A stretch of DNA of 64,000 bases from Acidihalobacter ferrooxydans (GTDB taxonomy: Bacteria > Pseudomonadota > Gammaproteobacteria > DSM-5130 > Acidihalobacteraceae): the NCBI RefSeq assembly GCF_001975725.1, contig NZ_CP019434.1:1079041-1143040 (forward strand), given 5' to 3'. The position numbers were made by a program, and so were the translations under genes. This document shows positions 1-8,110 of this stretch, piece by piece (position 1 is the stretch's first letter; every line of letters starts with the position of its first letter). A model generated the notes under the pieces. It searched no databases. It worked only from the letters and a program-made list of their open reading frames with translations, and was not told the origin of the DNA.

Positions 1-751
1 GAATACCTTCGGGCGTGAATAGGCCGCGCTGTCCGCCTTCGATGTAAGCCCGTATGACCTGGGCGAATTGCGCAATCGGGTGAGGCCGCCCGGTCGCTTT
101 CTGGCGCACAATCTCGTTTAGCGTATGTTGCCTTGGGACGGTTTCAAATACCGGTGGTAGCCTCGCCAGCAAAGAACCGGCATCAGTGCCCCGGTTGGGC
201 GGGTCCTCGACCGGTAATAATTGCCCCGGATCGCCAACATAAAGCACCCGAACGTCACCGCGCTGTTGTGCGGCGTGGATATGATCAAGCAGGGTATCGC
301 CTACCATGGACGATTCGTCGATTACGACAAGCTGATAATTCTCGAAGTATTCGTTGTCGTGGTTTCGGTCGATTTCAACCCGATAGCTGCCCAGCCTGTC
401 TTCTTTGAGGCGCAGTCCCAACAAAGCATGCAGTGTGCCTGTCCAAACGGCTGCCGGGCCAGTATTTTTGCCTTCCCGGGTTGGCGCCACGTCGAGTTTT
501 TCACGAATAACGGCAACCGCCTTATGGGTGGGTGCGCATACGGCCGTTTTGATACCTTGCGAAGAGGCCCACATGACGACTTGCACCAATAGCCAAGTTT
601 TTCCGGTCCCTGCATATCCCTTGAGCACGCGTTGCCCGGACGGCTCGCGGATAAACCGGCGCAATTCGTCGAATACTCGCGTTTGATCTGCGTTCATCCC
701 AACAGTGGTGACCGTATCGACAACAGCGGCTGTATTGGCAGCGGATCTCAT
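1..751 (-). CDS. RecD/Dda-like superfamily 1B DNA helicase (3' end cut by window edge)
   Basis: The reverse strand is open from an ATG at 751 to the window edge, giving about 250 residues of the N-terminal part. Visible motifs are a Walker A GYAGTGKT near residue 46, a motif Ia-like CAPTHKAV, a motif II-like VVIDESSMVGD, and a motif III-like YVGDPGQLLPVEDPP. This order is that of RecD/Dda/TraI-type 5'-3' helicases of superfamily 1B. A second ATG lies 18 codons in (MNADQTRVF) and could be the real start. The gene is divergent from the EAL gene across about 170 bp that holds a palindrome. Role inferred: DNA processing in replication or transfer of the element. The missing C-terminus prevents telling a plain helicase from a helicase fused to another domain. 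Confidence 0.8.
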   Translation of the reverse strand, partial: MRSAANTAAVVDTVTTVGMNADQTRVFDELRRFIREPSGQRVLKGYAGTGKTWLLVQVVMWASSQGIKTAVCAPTHKAVAVIREKLDVAPTREGKNTGPAAVWTGTLHALLGLRLKEDRLGSYRVEIDRNHDNEYFENYQLVVIDESSMVGDTLLDHIHAAQQRGDVRVLYVGDPGQLLPVEDPPNRGTDAGSLLARLPPVFETVPRQHTLNEIVRQKATGRPHPIAQFAQVIRAYIEGGQRGLFTPEGI

Positions 752-798
752 GGTAAAAATAGAAAATAGCGTTCCAAATAAGGTGATTGTATAACACA

Positions 799-852
799 TT
801 GCAAATTTGCAAACGCAGTGCCAGGCGACGGTTTTCAAATACGCTGCAAATT
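799..852. promoter_or_regulatory. Palindromic operator candidate in divergent promoter region
   Basis: A perfect 14-bp palindrome, TTGCAAATTTGCAA (799-812), lies between the divergent helicase and EAL genes, and a half copy, TGCAAATT, recurs at 845-852. Palindrome plus repeated half-site between divergent genes is typical of a repressor site. No cognate regulator can be named from sequence. Confidence 0.4.
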
Positions 853-919
853 AACCTGAATTCAGCACGTATACCCGTTATTTCTTGCCGTCGACACGAA
901 AGCCGTGTACTAACGCGGT

Positions 920-1669
920 ATGTATATCAGTGGCATCGACAGCTTGTTTTCAACCGGCGCAGCGTATTTCGGCGGCAAGCAGCTTGCCCTTCGACTCTGG
1001 CCGGGCCGCCCCATCGTTGAACCCATTATTGCGCTTGGCGATACGCCGCCTCTGGTATCCGGCGAAATTCTCTACCGACATCAGGGACTTTGGCGGCGCT
1101 TTCCCTTCGCGGAACGCAACCGCTATTTGGCTTGGCAGCGGGGCTTGATCAAAGCGCTGCCAACATTGCTTGAGCGACATGCTTCCAGTGCCGGACAGGG
1201 TCGCTTGGCAATCAATCTGTCAACCCTTGAGGCGGCGGACTCGCGGGTTTGTGACGCACTCAAAAACAGCGAGCTGTTGCCGCGTCTTGTTATCGAGTGG
1301 ACGGAGACCCCCAATGCACATGAGGCAATCGATCGTGCGGCCAAACATCTCAACCTGCTTGCCGAAAAGGGGGCCTTGTTATCTATTGATGATGCGGGCT
1401 CTGGGGTAGACTGGATGCTTCGTGCCAGACTGGTGCCGGCATCCATTGCCAAAATTGATGGCATTCTTTTTCAGCAGGCGGCAGGCGGTGATGCAACCGC
1501 CGACGCCTTTTGCCGGACCATTACCCAATCGGCTCATGAACTCGGTATGCAGGTTGTTGCAGAATGGATTGAAGATGAACCTCAGCTGCGCTACGCCATT
1601 GACCTGGGCGCCGATCTTGGGCAGGGTTGGTTATTCGAGCAGAACCGGCTTAATCCGGATCGGACTTAA
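920..1669 (+). CDS. EAL-domain protein, putative cyclic-di-GMP phosphodiesterase
   Basis: A 249-residue single-domain protein. The EAL signature appears as SGEILYR (canonical ExLxR), followed by AINLS, the EWTE block (canonical ExTE), IDDAGSG (canonical DDFGTG), AKIDG, VVAEWIED (canonical AEGVE) and the terminal LGQGWLF. The metal and catalytic positions therefore appear mostly kept, although the hydrophobic residues of the signature differ, so hydrolysis of c-di-GMP is plausible but unproven. There are no GGDEF, PAS or membrane segments. The start has no clear Shine-Dalgarno sequence. Its 3' end overlaps the convergent small gene at 1650-1868. On a conjugative element with a type IV pilus, an EAL protein could bias the host between surface and planktonic life; that is inference. 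Confidence 0.8.
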   Translation: MYISGIDSLFSTGAAYFGGKQLALRLWPGRPIVEPIIALGDTPPLVSGEILYRHQGLWRRFPFAERNRYLAWQRGLIKALPTLLERHASSAGQGRLAINLSTLEAADSRVCDALKNSELLPRLVIEWTETPNAHEAIDRAAKHLNLLAEKGALLSIDDAGSGVDWMLRARLVPASIAKIDGILFQQAAGGDATADAFCRTITQSAHELGMQVVAEWIEDEPQLRYAIDLGADLGQGWLFEQNRLNPDRT

Positions 1670-1868
1670 ACAGGGCGACAAAACGCTTATGCGTCGGCTG
1701 GTCATCGTCGAATCTATTTTGGGGTCTTCCAGTGAAGACCCAGTTCGAAAACGCACGGCACGCCAATGCATTTTCCGCGCACTCGGTATAAAAAGCGCAG
1801 CCATTGCAGGGGCGCCCGAAAGGTTCGGCCAGAATCGTATTCGACAGCTTTTTCAATGAGGCATCCAT
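1650..1868 (-). CDS. Small Cys-rich protein, possible zinc-binding
   Basis: A 72-residue protein with CNGCAFYTEC followed by ACRAF and a W-V-x-G-R-P tail. The spacing C-x2-C-x5-C-x6-C is that of a compact metal-binding knuckle. Small proteins of this style, often with an AC-x-AF-x-x-W segment, occur in prophages and integrative elements, but I know of no assigned function. It is the last gene of the minus-strand run containing recG, 51 bp beyond recG, and its 3' end overlaps the end of the EAL gene by 20 bp. Confidence 0.55.
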   Translation of the reverse strand: MDASLKKLSNTILAEPFGRPCNGCAFYTECAENALACRAFSNWVFTGRPQNRFDDDQPTHKRFVALFKSDPD

Positions 1869-1919
1869 GGCGGCATCTTAGCAGTCGAAGCGCTGGGGCG
1901 GGATGCCGAAAAACGCGGT

Positions 1920-3890
1920 TCAGTTCGCTTTTTCAGGCGCCATTTCAGACAGTTTGGCGGCCACTTCTTCGGCAAGTTCAACGCTGATCGAATGCCCAAA
2001 CAGCAACATGCCGTCGGCGCCGGACTGGCGGTTGGAATGCGCGCTCAAACTGCCGAATCCACGTAAACGCATATCCTGTTCGGCCACTTCAAACCCGTCG
2101 CTCACGGTCAGCAATACGGACAACCGTTCGCGTGTCTTGGGCGACACCTTGTGTTGAAGATACAGGTCAAACCATCCCTCGCCGCCGGTTCGCGCCGCTC
2201 TGCCGCGTAGCTGATGCAGTTGCACGAGACCGAGCCGGTCGGGCTGCACCACGACAACGCGGCGCACACCGGGCAAATCGATACCTACCTCAACCACAGT
2301 GGTTGCAATCAGTACGCTGGCCGCACCCTTCGCCATGCGGTCCATCGCCTCAGCGTTACTGCGCGTATCCTGATCGCCGTGCGCGAGCACCACCCGTCCG
2401 GGGAAAATCCGATCCCAGTGGACAAAAGCCGCTTCGGCCGCTTCTTTGGCGTCGCTGTCTTCGGAGAGGGATTTACGGGGGTAGATCACGATCACTTGAT
2501 CACCGCGGCGGCAGGTCTGCTGGATGGCCGCGAACAAACCGGACTGCTCACCGGGGTTCCAGAGGCGCGTATGAAGGCGTTTATTCACGTGCGCCTGACG
2601 CAAACGGGACACGCGCGCCATACCGAAATTGATCAGGGCTTGAGAGCGTGGAATACAGGTTGCGGTGACCTCTAGTTGATGGGTGCCGGCAGAGCACAGT
2701 GCATCGCGCTGTTCGCGTGAGAATTTGTGCTGCTCGTCGATAATCACCACGTCAAACGCGCCCGACTTTCGATGCAATATGGCGGTGGTGCCTACGACCC
2801 ATCTTTGCGAGGCGATATCCACACTGGCATCCGTCTCTCCGGTCAGTCGAAGCGGGGATAAGTCGGGCCACCAACGGGCCATGTTGGCATGCACTTGTTC
2901 GGCCAGTCGTTCGTTGGGAAGCAATACGGCCACCCGTGCACCACCGTCGACGCAGGCTGCCGCCACCAGAGCATAGACCGCGGTCTTGCCGGTGCCGACA
3001 TCGCCGATAAGCATGCGCCGCATGGCAACATCGGCGCGCAAGTCTTCAACGGTTTCATCCACCGCCCGGATCTGCTCATCCGTCAAATGAAAACCCAGCG
3101 CCGGCGCGCGCCGGCGCCAATCGGCCGGAGCCCGCCAGCGGGGGACCGCCTGCACGGTCCGGTGGGAATCCAAGGCGCAGATGAATTGCCACAGTGCGCC
3201 AATCCGCTCCAACATGCGCTGCGCGGCCACACCTTGCTCTGGGGCCAGTGGCAAATGCGCACGTTCGATGACGCGACTGAGCGTTACGTTGGGCGGGATT
3301 CCCGCGATGTGTTTGACCGCGTCCATGCTTCCAACGGCGGGGACCAGATGCTGCGCCATCCAGGCTGCCGTGATCGGGGCAAGCGTCTGCAGGTCGCTCA
3401 GGACCCGGCGACGGGTTGTCTCCGGCGAGCAGCGCCGTGTGCCGGGGTAAACGGGGCGAACACGCCCCACCCAGTCGGCGTCAACCAAGGCGGCGCTGCG
3501 CAATATAAGCGTTTTGCCATACCACCGCGGTTCGCCAAAGACGGCGACTTCTGAGCGACGGGATACCAAAGTGTTTTCGAATTCATCCAGACTCGCGCGG
3601 TCACCATACAGGGTGAATTTGAGCGTGAAGCCGTTCACATCACACAGCACGACATCCATTCTGGGTGGATTGCTCAAACGGTCTGGCGGACGCGCCAGCC
3701 GGCCGACAACGAGCTGCGCGGACGCGTCGAGTCCGTCCACAGACGTGAATTGCGTCACCGGATTGCGTAGGTCTTCGAAGCGCCGCGGGAGCAACATCGG
3801 GATCTGCCACCGTTGCGTAAGACCAAACAGGGACAGCAACCCAACGGCTTCTCGCGCATCCTGGGTGGGTGTCGCCGCGACAGTCGCCAT
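1920..3890 (-). CDS. recG: RecG-like ATP-dependent DNA helicase
   Basis: A 656-residue superfamily 2 helicase, slightly shorter than chromosomal RecG. An N-terminal region with an OB-like wedge fold is expected around residues 60-150. Walker A is LIGDVGTGKTAV near residue 293, the DExH box reads DEQH, and motif VI is QLRGRAARTG. The C-terminus has GFGSLSAHSNRQSG, the counterpart of the RecG TRG-type signature GxGExxGxxQSG, here degenerate. RecG remodels stalled forks and removes R-loops; a plasmid copy may control over-replication at the iteron origin or process transfer intermediates (inference). It starts 4 bp after the upstream DUF6475-like gene stops, so the two are translationally close and likely co-transcribed with the replication genes. 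Confidence 0.88.
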   Translation of the reverse strand: MATVAATPTQDAREAVGLLSLFGLTQRWQIPMLLPRRFEDLRNPVTQFTSVDGLDASAQLVVGRLARPPDRLSNPPRMDVVLCDVNGFTLKFTLYGDRASLDEFENTLVSRRSEVAVFGEPRWYGKTLILRSAALVDADWVGRVRPVYPGTRRCSPETTRRRVLSDLQTLAPITAAWMAQHLVPAVGSMDAVKHIAGIPPNVTLSRVIERAHLPLAPEQGVAAQRMLERIGALWQFICALDSHRTVQAVPRWRAPADWRRRAPALGFHLTDEQIRAVDETVEDLRADVAMRRMLIGDVGTGKTAVYALVAAACVDGGARVAVLLPNERLAEQVHANMARWWPDLSPLRLTGETDASVDIASQRWVVGTTAILHRKSGAFDVVIIDEQHKFSREQRDALCSAGTHQLEVTATCIPRSQALINFGMARVSRLRQAHVNKRLHTRLWNPGEQSGLFAAIQQTCRRGDQVIVIYPRKSLSEDSDAKEAAEAAFVHWDRIFPGRVVLAHGDQDTRSNAEAMDRMAKGAASVLIATTVVEVGIDLPGVRRVVVVQPDRLGLVQLHQLRGRAARTGGEGWFDLYLQHKVSPKTRERLSVLLTVSDGFEVAEQDMRLRGFGSLSAHSNRQSGADGMLLFGHSISVELAEEVAAKLSEMAPEKAN

Positions 3891-3893
3891 GGC

Positions 3894-4529
3894 TTACCCC
3901 TTGGACGGAACCACGCCAAACCGCGGCGGCGAAGTGCCCACGGATTCTTCCAGCCCCATGGGATGAGTAGAAGGGGCGACCAGTCCGGGTAGCGGGATAG
4001 GGTCCGGAACGTTTTCAGGATAGCCACTGGCAATCAGGTCGCGTTCGGCGATGCCTGCGAGTTTATCCACGGGCTCACAGGCGCTGCCACGCCCAACATA
4101 AGCCGCGTAGCGACGCACAAATTCCTTGCCGGCAAAGCTCAGGTCACGTTCGGATTCGATAGCGCAGAGCTTGATCCAGCCTCCCATGTCCCGTATCACG
4201 GGCAAAATCAAGGGGTCATCGCACCGAATGGATTGCCAGGGGCCGACCTGAGCAATGCCGCGGGTCACCCGCGACCACGCCCGTTCGGCCAGGTCTTGCG
4301 CGCCTCCGCCCAACAGGTGCCTGACAATGTCGGCCGGTTTCGGCGGGAAACGCCCGGCATCCGGATCGGACAGATGCGCCTCGACCGCACGGGCAACGTC
4401 ATTGATGGGCCACGACGAAAGCGCCCTGAAGGCGAGTTTCACGGCCATCGGAGAAAGAGGGCGCCCGTAGTTTTCATGCACGGCAACCCACATGGCGGAG
4501 AACGGCTTGATGTCTTTTTGAATGTCCAT
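3894..4529 (-). CDS. DUF6475-like replication-associated protein
   Basis: A 211-residue protein resembling the DUF6475 family found beside replication genes of prophages and plasmids. Recognisable blocks are the YGRPLSPMAVKLAFRAL start, DAGRFPPKPADIVRHL, AWSRVTRGIAQVGPWQS, and the ALIL-type segment ending in MGGWIKL, then an F-x-K-E-F-x-RRY stretch. The PKPADI and MGGW blocks are the most family-specific. It lies between the Rep-like gene and recG on the same strand, 35 bp after the former and 4 bp before the latter. By analogy with phage replication cassettes it may act as a helicase loader or replisome organiser; that role is inferred. Confidence 0.6.
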   Translation of the reverse strand: MDIQKDIKPFSAMWVAVHENYGRPLSPMAVKLAFRALSSWPINDVARAVEAHLSDPDAGRFPPKPADIVRHLLGGGAQDLAERAWSRVTRGIAQVGPWQSIRCDDPLILPVIRDMGGWIKLCAIESERDLSFAGKEFVRRYAAYVGRGSACEPVDKLAGIAERDLIASGYPENVPDPIPLPGLVAPSTHPMGLEESVGTSPPRFGVVPSKG

Positions 4530-4564
4530 GGAATCAGAATACCGGCATCGTCAAAAATGCAAGC

Positions 4565-6106
4565 TCAGCCGAACAAGAAGCGCATTCGCTCGTCGTCGTG
4601 TGGCGGTATTGAAATACGAGATGCCTCGTATTCCGCCATCAGATCGGCCAGCGTCTGTTCGTTGCGTTCGCTCATCTGGCCCGGTTTGATGCCATTGCGG
4701 CGCAGCGTTTCGGCGGTTTGAACCGCGTCGGGGCGTCCTCTTGGGTCGGCCTTGCGCGAGGTTTGCCAGAGCATGTTCAGGGTTTCTGCGTCGCGAACCA
4801 GCAGATCGAGGGGGTGATAGCGTTTGGCGTAGTAATCATTTTGCTGCAGATAGTGCGCCGCAACTTTTGGCGCGACATCTTCTCCGAGACGCTTGACCAG
4901 CTGCGCGCACATGGCGTTGGTTTTGGCGTTTCGGACAGGGTCGATGCCGTATTTTTCCTGGTAGGCTTGAGAGTAGGCCTCCCAGGTGCGCGAACCGGCC
5001 GTTTTCTCCGCGGCTTTTTGTTGTTTGCGCGGTCGCTGCCGGGTAGGTTTGGGCTGCGTTGGCTCGGCGGCAAACAAATCCGCCGTTGCCAGGGGTGGCC
5101 CGTCACTCGGCGGGGGGGATTTCGGGGCGGGTGATTCAGGAGGGTGGTCGTTTTCCATGACCACAGCTTTCGGCATCAATTCAACGGCTGATTCGGTCGC
5201 TGCTATTGATTGACTGTTTTCTGGCGTCTGCGCTGGGGGATTTGACGCTTCCGCGCGTTGCGCCATGGAGCGTTCGGCCAGATGCTGGACGCGCTCGGCC
5301 AGGGAAACGGGGCGCTCGCTACTCGATGGTGGTGTTGCGCCCTTAGAGGTATCAATCGTTTCTGATGACGGCTTAGACCCGGCATCCAGCGCATTGACAT
5401 CATCGGCTGCGGGCGCGACGGATTCCGGTTCCGTTCGAGATTCGGCAATCGGGTCTGCCACAGGCTCGTCTTTCAGTCGCGCTACGGTTTCAGAAACAGA
5501 TGGAGCACACCACACGTCAGGCGGATTGATGCGATATCTTCCGCGCGCTTGCCTTTGAATCACCCCAAGTTTCATCAGCGATACCAGAGTGGTTGCTACA
5601 TGGTTGGGCGCGATGCCACACAAGGCGGAGATACGCCGGCTGCCCATGTCCGAGAAGTCGCGGTCATGACCAAAGGCATCGTGAATCAGGCTTAGCATGA
5701 CGACGAGCTGCCGCCGGCTGAACCGCCGGCTGTACAGCGCCTCAAGAACGGGGTTGTAAAACATGATGAACCTCTCGGAATCGACGGTGGTTTCGGGCAC
5801 GAGACGCCTAGGAAGCCACACAGAGGGATCATTGAACGAGTAATGACCTGCCGCATTCTGGCGAATGACTTTGAGTTCCAACAGCTTGTTCAGGGTGGCC
5901 TTAACGTGATCGAGGCGAATGGATGTCAGGCGGGAAATGGTGCGTGGCGTGATCCAGGTCCATTCGTGGCCCATGCCCAGGGAATGGCGCAGTAGCACCA
6001 GGCTGACACGCAACATATTCTGGTACAGCAGGAACTGCAGGTACCCAAAGAGCAACGATTTGGATACTCGGGTGAACGAAACACGAAGCGAATCCATCGC
6101 ATTCAA
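4565..6106 (-). CDS. Replication protein with tandem winged-helix domains
   Basis: A 513-residue protein in three parts. Residues about 40-110 and 135-190 are two similar winged-helix modules, recognised by repeated patterns such as RLTSIRLDHVKATLNKLLEL and RISALCGIAPNHVATTLVSL, each followed by V-I-R-Q and a wing ending in an N-P-P/D-x-W motif, as in phage replication protein O. Residues about 210-370 are a Pro/Ser/Ala-rich linker. The C-terminal part, from about 375, has a helical segment beginning SRTWEAYSQAYQEKYG. It lies between the iteron cluster and the DUF6475-like gene, so it is the best candidate for the initiator that binds the iterons at 6631-6839. Its start overlaps the upstream small winged-helix gene by 4 bp. 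No established Rep family name could be assigned. Confidence 0.6.
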   Translation of the reverse strand: MNAMDSLRVSFTRVSKSLLFGYLQFLLYQNMLRVSLVLLRHSLGMGHEWTWITPRTISRLTSIRLDHVKATLNKLLELKVIRQNAAGHYSFNDPSVWLPRRLVPETTVDSERFIMFYNPVLEALYSRRFSRRQLVVMLSLIHDAFGHDRDFSDMGSRRISALCGIAPNHVATTLVSLMKLGVIQRQARGRYRINPPDVWCAPSVSETVARLKDEPVADPIAESRTEPESVAPAADDVNALDAGSKPSSETIDTSKGATPPSSSERPVSLAERVQHLAERSMAQRAEASNPPAQTPENSQSIAATESAVELMPKAVVMENDHPPESPAPKSPPPSDGPPLATADLFAAEPTQPKPTRQRPRKQQKAAEKTAGSRTWEAYSQAYQEKYGIDPVRNAKTNAMCAQLVKRLGEDVAPKVAAHYLQQNDYYAKRYHPLDLLVRDAETLNMLWQTSRKADPRGRPDAVQTAETLRRNGIKPGQMSERNEQTLADLMAEYEASRISIPPHDDERMRFLFG

Positions 6107-6453
6107 CCCTTGGGCGGAATAATGCGATAGCCGCTTTGCGTGCGCGCCAGAATCTTCTTTTGTTTGAGCCGATTCAGGCAGTCCTTGGCACGCTGCTCGG
6201 GGATCTCTATGAAAGCGGCGATTTCCTTCGCGGTGAACACCGAATAGGGCGGCTTGCGGTGCTCACTCACAATGACCGGAAAGGAGCAAAGTACGCGCAT
6301 TTGCTCGTCGGTCAGATCGTTGGCTGCGATGACCAGATCCATCATATGAAGATGAAACTGTTCGTAACGTTGTATATCGCAGGGGGGCTCGTCGTCAGAC
6401 TCCGGCAGACCGAAAGGGAGTAGGCGACTCAAAACCGATTCAACACCAAGCAT
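6103..6453 (-). CDS. Small winged-helix DNA-binding protein
   Basis: A 116-residue protein. The ATG at 6453 is chosen over the longer open frame because AAGGAG sits 7 nt upstream of it. Residues 60-115 form a winged helix: FTAKEIAAFIEIPEQRAKDCL as helix-turn-helix and KKILARTQSGYRIIPPKG as the wing. The wing resembles the modules of the larger replication protein that follows with a 4-bp overlap. It is the first gene after the iteron region in a likely rep operon. It could be a copy-number regulator or an accessory initiator; sequence alone does not decide. Confidence 0.6.
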   Translation of the reverse strand: MLGVESVLSRLLPFGLPESDDEPPCDIQRYEQFHLHMMDLVIAANDLTDEQMRVLCSFPVIVSEHRKPPYSVFTAKEIAAFIEIPEQRAKDCLNRLKQKKILARTQSGYRIIPPKG

Positions 6454-6560
6454 GGGGACGCTCCTTGACTGATGAGATGAGTGAAGGCTCAAGCGTTTCA
6501 CGAAACGAAAAACACGCAAGTCTTGCCAGTCTGAACCGGCCATCAAGGCAGTGGGAAAGC

Positions 6561-6590
6561 GAAAAACCGTGAAAACGGGGCTTATTTCAA
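6561..6590. promoter_or_regulatory. Copy of the shared A-rich palindromic motif (replication region)
   Basis: The sequence has GAAAAAC, a GAAAACGGGG core and a CTTATTTC right arm. It resembles the motifs at 17129-17160, 49274-49305 and 62106-62137, whose core is AAAAC-NNN-GTTTTT. It lies about 110 bp upstream of the replication operon start at 6453. This is the weakest of the four copies. Confidence 0.35.
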
Positions 6591-6630
6591 CAATGACAAT
6601 GCTGTGCAGCGGATCAGTACACGGCGCGAT

Positions 6631-6912
6631 GTGTACCGTTTTGGGACTCATGGATGTGTACTGTTTTGGGACACATGAGTACCGATTCAGGACTCATGAG
6701 TACCGAATTGGGACTTCCGCATCAAAACCAGAATGTGTACCAACTCAGGGCAGCGCGTGTCCCAAAACAGGGAAACGATGAGTCCCAAAACAGGGAAGCA
6801 TGTGTCCCAATTCCGGGCGAGGTGTGTCCCAAAACAGGGTGCTATATAAAGAAAGAGCAAAAAGAAAAAGCATCAAGAAAAAAGACAAAGAAGGGATAAA
6901 GAAAAAACCTTC
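6631..6912. other. Candidate origin of replication (oriV): two opposed iteron groups plus A-rich tract
   Basis: Nine related 16-22-bp units recur at 22-24-bp steps. On the plus strand, units of the type TGTCCCAAAACAGGG begin near 6756, 6779, 6800 and 6823. Their reverse complement, of the type GTGTACCGTTTTGGGACTC, begins near 6631, 6655, 6677, 6699 and 6735. The spacing of about two helical turns and the opposed groups are typical of iterons. From 6840 to 6912 follows an almost purely A/G-rich strand (GAAAGAGCAAAAAG and similar), a plausible melting region. The winged-helix rep genes start 180 bp away on the minus strand. The larger gap between 6699 and 6735 separates degenerate units. Confidence 0.7.
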
Positions 6913-6939
6913 TCGCACACGCTTCGCTGTTGCGAGCAG

Positions 6940-7499
6940 GTGCGCTCATTCTTTCGGGCACAAAAAGAGGGTGGTGATGAACTTGAGCAGCAGGGCACCC
7001 ATCAGGATTGGCGCAAGCTTGCGCCGCATCAGAGTGAGAGGCCCTCGAACGAGGGACTTGTGCATGTCCGTCGGTGGTGTATACAGCCACAGTCGGACAC
7101 CGGACTCGGGCCACAGCATGGCTATCCCCGGTGCAGGCGCAGGCAGAGCCCATGGCCGAGATCGAGCTCGATGTGCCAGCCCGGGGCCGGCTCGGCGGCC
7201 GGCGCCGAAAGTTCGATCCAGTCGTCCAGTGACACGCTCCGGGTACTCATCGGCTTGTCGGCATGGCATGCGCCCTCATCCCGCAGCTTGCGCTTCTAAT
7301 AGCCAAAGGTTGCCACCGCAATACCCGATTGTGCACAGAACGCCTTCTGACCAGGCCGCTGGTGGCCTGCGCCTCGATCAGGCGTTGCCACTCGTTCTTA
7401 CTGCGTCGATTGTTCATCACCTGCTCCTGTCAGTGAGTGCAGGGGCAGGTTATGGCGCGAGGGGCAACCTGGGTAGAACGGTGTGGTTTGAACGCTTAC
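6940..7499 (-). mobile_element. IS66-family insertion sequence remnant (degenerate tnpA and tnpB)
   Basis: On the minus strand, an ATG at 7417 begins MNNRRSKNEWQRLIEAQ, typical of the IS66 TnpA accessory protein, but frameshifts break it; its C-terminal part resumes near 7258 as MSTRSVSLDDWIEL. An ATG at 7119 begins MLWPESGVRLWLYTPPTDMH, the classic start of IS66 TnpB, which is then frameshifted and lost by about 6940. The end at 7499 reads GTAAGCGTTCAAACC, an IS66-type terminus, and sits inside the IS630 coding remnant. The large tnpC is absent. The element is dead. Confidence 0.75.
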
Positions 7500-7630
7500 T
7501 TTCCCTGAGCCGCGAGCAGAATGATGGAGGCCCGCCGCGCCTCTCTCACGCTGACCGTGTTGGACCGAGCCAGTTGCTCAAGCTGCTTTTGCGTTTCCTC
7601 GCTCAATGTAATTTGGGGCGCAACCCGCAT
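7496..7630 (-). pseudogene. IS630-family transposase N-terminal remnant
   Basis: Translation from the ATG at 7630 gives 44 residues beginning MRVAPQITLSEETQKQLEQL and ending ASIILLAAQGK, matching the N-terminal helix-turn-helix region of IS630-family transposases. The stop codon is created by the IS66-like end that begins at the same point, so the IS66 element appears to have inserted into it. Confidence 0.65.
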
Positions 7631-7840
7631 TGTTTTTCTCCAGTCTGTGTGACGCACTCCACCAAACCTGAGCATACCTTATAAGAGCCGTTAAATACGA
7701 CGCACTACACTAGATGAGACCTTTCGGGAACGAGAACGGATCAGACGTAGAATTAATCGGAGGAGAACAGGACTGGAAAGCCTTTCACCTCTCGAACGAA
7801 ACGCGCTGCTCTCTGCGCTATACAGATAGAATCCGTTAGG
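7631..7840. other. No recognisable gene
   Basis: This gap between the IS630 remnant and the restriction-enzyme fragment holds no frame with convincing coding character. GACGCACT recurs near 7649 and 7699 and may belong to a degenerate IS630 terminus. Confidence 0.4.
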
Positions 7841-8080
7841 GACACGCTGGACTCGCGCACCGTGCGCAGCTACTATCCCGGCTTCATCTTCCAGCGCGAA
7901 GATCCGGATGGCAGCCTGAAGTACGTCATCGTCGAGGTGAAGGCCGACAACCAGATCGAGGACGCCGTGGTACAGGCCAAGAAGGACTTCGCCAAGCAAC
8001 TTCCGGTGGCCAGCGGGATGGGGTACCGAATCCTCAAGTCATCCGATGCGGACAAGCGGTATTTCAGGTTGCTGTTGTAA
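7841..8080 (+). pseudogene. C-terminal fragment of a restriction-type DEAD helicase (type III Res-like)
   Basis: The frame from 7841 encodes DTLDSRTVRSYYPGF, then VIVEVKADNQIEDAVVQAKK and GMGYRILKSSDADKRYFRLLL. The YYPGF, E-V-K and VVQAKK blocks are those seen at the C-terminus of Res-type (type III restriction) helicase-nucleases, where E-x-K belongs to the nuclease core. Only about 80 residues remain and no ATPase motifs exist upstream, so it is a remnant left by IS activity. It is followed by a gene pair that may once have belonged to the same defence locus. Confidence 0.6.
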
Positions 8081-8110
8081 GGCAACAGAAGAACAAGTGA
8101 GGGATTGACT

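Noticed and set aside
6800-7684. 294-residue plus-strand frame through the iterons and IS66 remnant
   Set aside because: It spans the candidate origin and two transposase remnants read on the other strand; the sequence is low-complexity and basic.
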